Under the pieces are notes generated by a model. That model was not told the origin of the DNA, did no database searches, and was given only the letters and a program-made list of their open reading frames with translations. Shown here piece by piece: positions 6,318-6,349 of a stretch of DNA of 6,349 bases (the stretch's first letter is position 1; each line of letters begins with the position of its first letter). A program made the position numbers and the translations under genes. The DNA lies in the NCBI GenBank assembly GCA_900551515.1, contig URWH01000115.1:1-6349 (forward strand), written 5' to 3'. This DNA comes from an uncultured Porphyromonadaceae bacterium (GTDB lineage: Bacteria; Bacteroidota; Bacteroidia; Bacteroidales; Muribaculaceae).

Positions 6318-6349
6318 CAAAAATAACTATTATTTCACGATGCGGCAAA
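6318..6349 (-). promoter_or_regulatory. nadB promoter, Bacteroidota primary sigma type
   Basis: On the minus strand the -33 TTTG (6349-6346) is exactly 20 bp from the -7 TATTTTTG (6325-6318), an ideal Bacteroidota promoter. Transcription would start near 6311, giving a short AT-rich leader of about 28 nt before the ATG at 6283. There is no room in that leader for a riboswitch. Upstream sequence is cut by the window edge, so operators there cannot be judged. Confidence 0.78.

Noticed and set aside
1..6349. CRISPR arrays, tRNA or rRNA genes, insertion sequences, phage or defence genes
   Set aside because: I found no regularly spaced long repeats, cloverleaf sequences, transposase-like frames or long terminal inverted repeats; gene content is core metabolism and translation.

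Overview
The window looks like core chromosome of a GC-rich member of the Bacteroidota, most likely order Bacteroidales (a Muribaculaceae-, Barnesiella- or Alistipes-like gut anaerobe). Three things point there. Two intergenic regions carry near-perfect Bacteroidota-type promoters (TTG/TTTG, 20-bp spacer, TAnnTTTG). Start codons are preceded by AT-rich leaders without Shine-Dalgarno sequences. One gene encodes a secreted DUF4294 protein, a family I know only from this phylum. Coding DNA is GC-rich at third codon positions and intergenic DNA is AT-rich. The family-level placement is a guess.

Layout, left to right. (1) Positions 1-701, plus strand: the last codons of an unidentified gene, then a CCoAMT-type O-methyltransferase 5 bp later. 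(2) Positions 709-2364, minus strand: rbfA followed by a LolC/LolE-like (FtsX superfamily) permease; this pair converges on the methyltransferase with only 7 bp between stop codons. (3) Positions 2365-2552: a 188-bp divergent regulatory region with a clear pyrH promoter on the plus strand, a probable rbfA promoter on the minus strand, and a cluster of TTGCG half-sites and short repeats. (4) Positions 2553-3862, plus strand: pyrH-frr, closed by a strong intrinsic terminator. (5) Positions 3992-6283, minus strand: nadB (L-aspartate oxidase) with its own promoter at the right edge, a weak hairpin terminator after it, then the DUF4294 gene. There is no gene-free stretch longer than 188 bp.

Functionally, the centre is a growth and translation block: RbfA matures 30S subunits, RRF recycles ribosomes, and UMP kinase feeds pyrimidine nucleotide synthesis. 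Both arms of the divergent region start translation-linked genes, so shared control by growth rate is plausible (inference). NadB begins de novo NAD synthesis. The permease probably works at the inner membrane in lipoprotein or envelope traffic, but its ATPase is not here.

I see no mobile element, CRISPR array, tRNA, rRNA, defence module or obviously new multi-gene system. The items most worth a second look are the TTGCG half-site array inside the pyrH promoter, the uncharacterised DUF4294 exported protein, and the orphan permease tied to rbfA.
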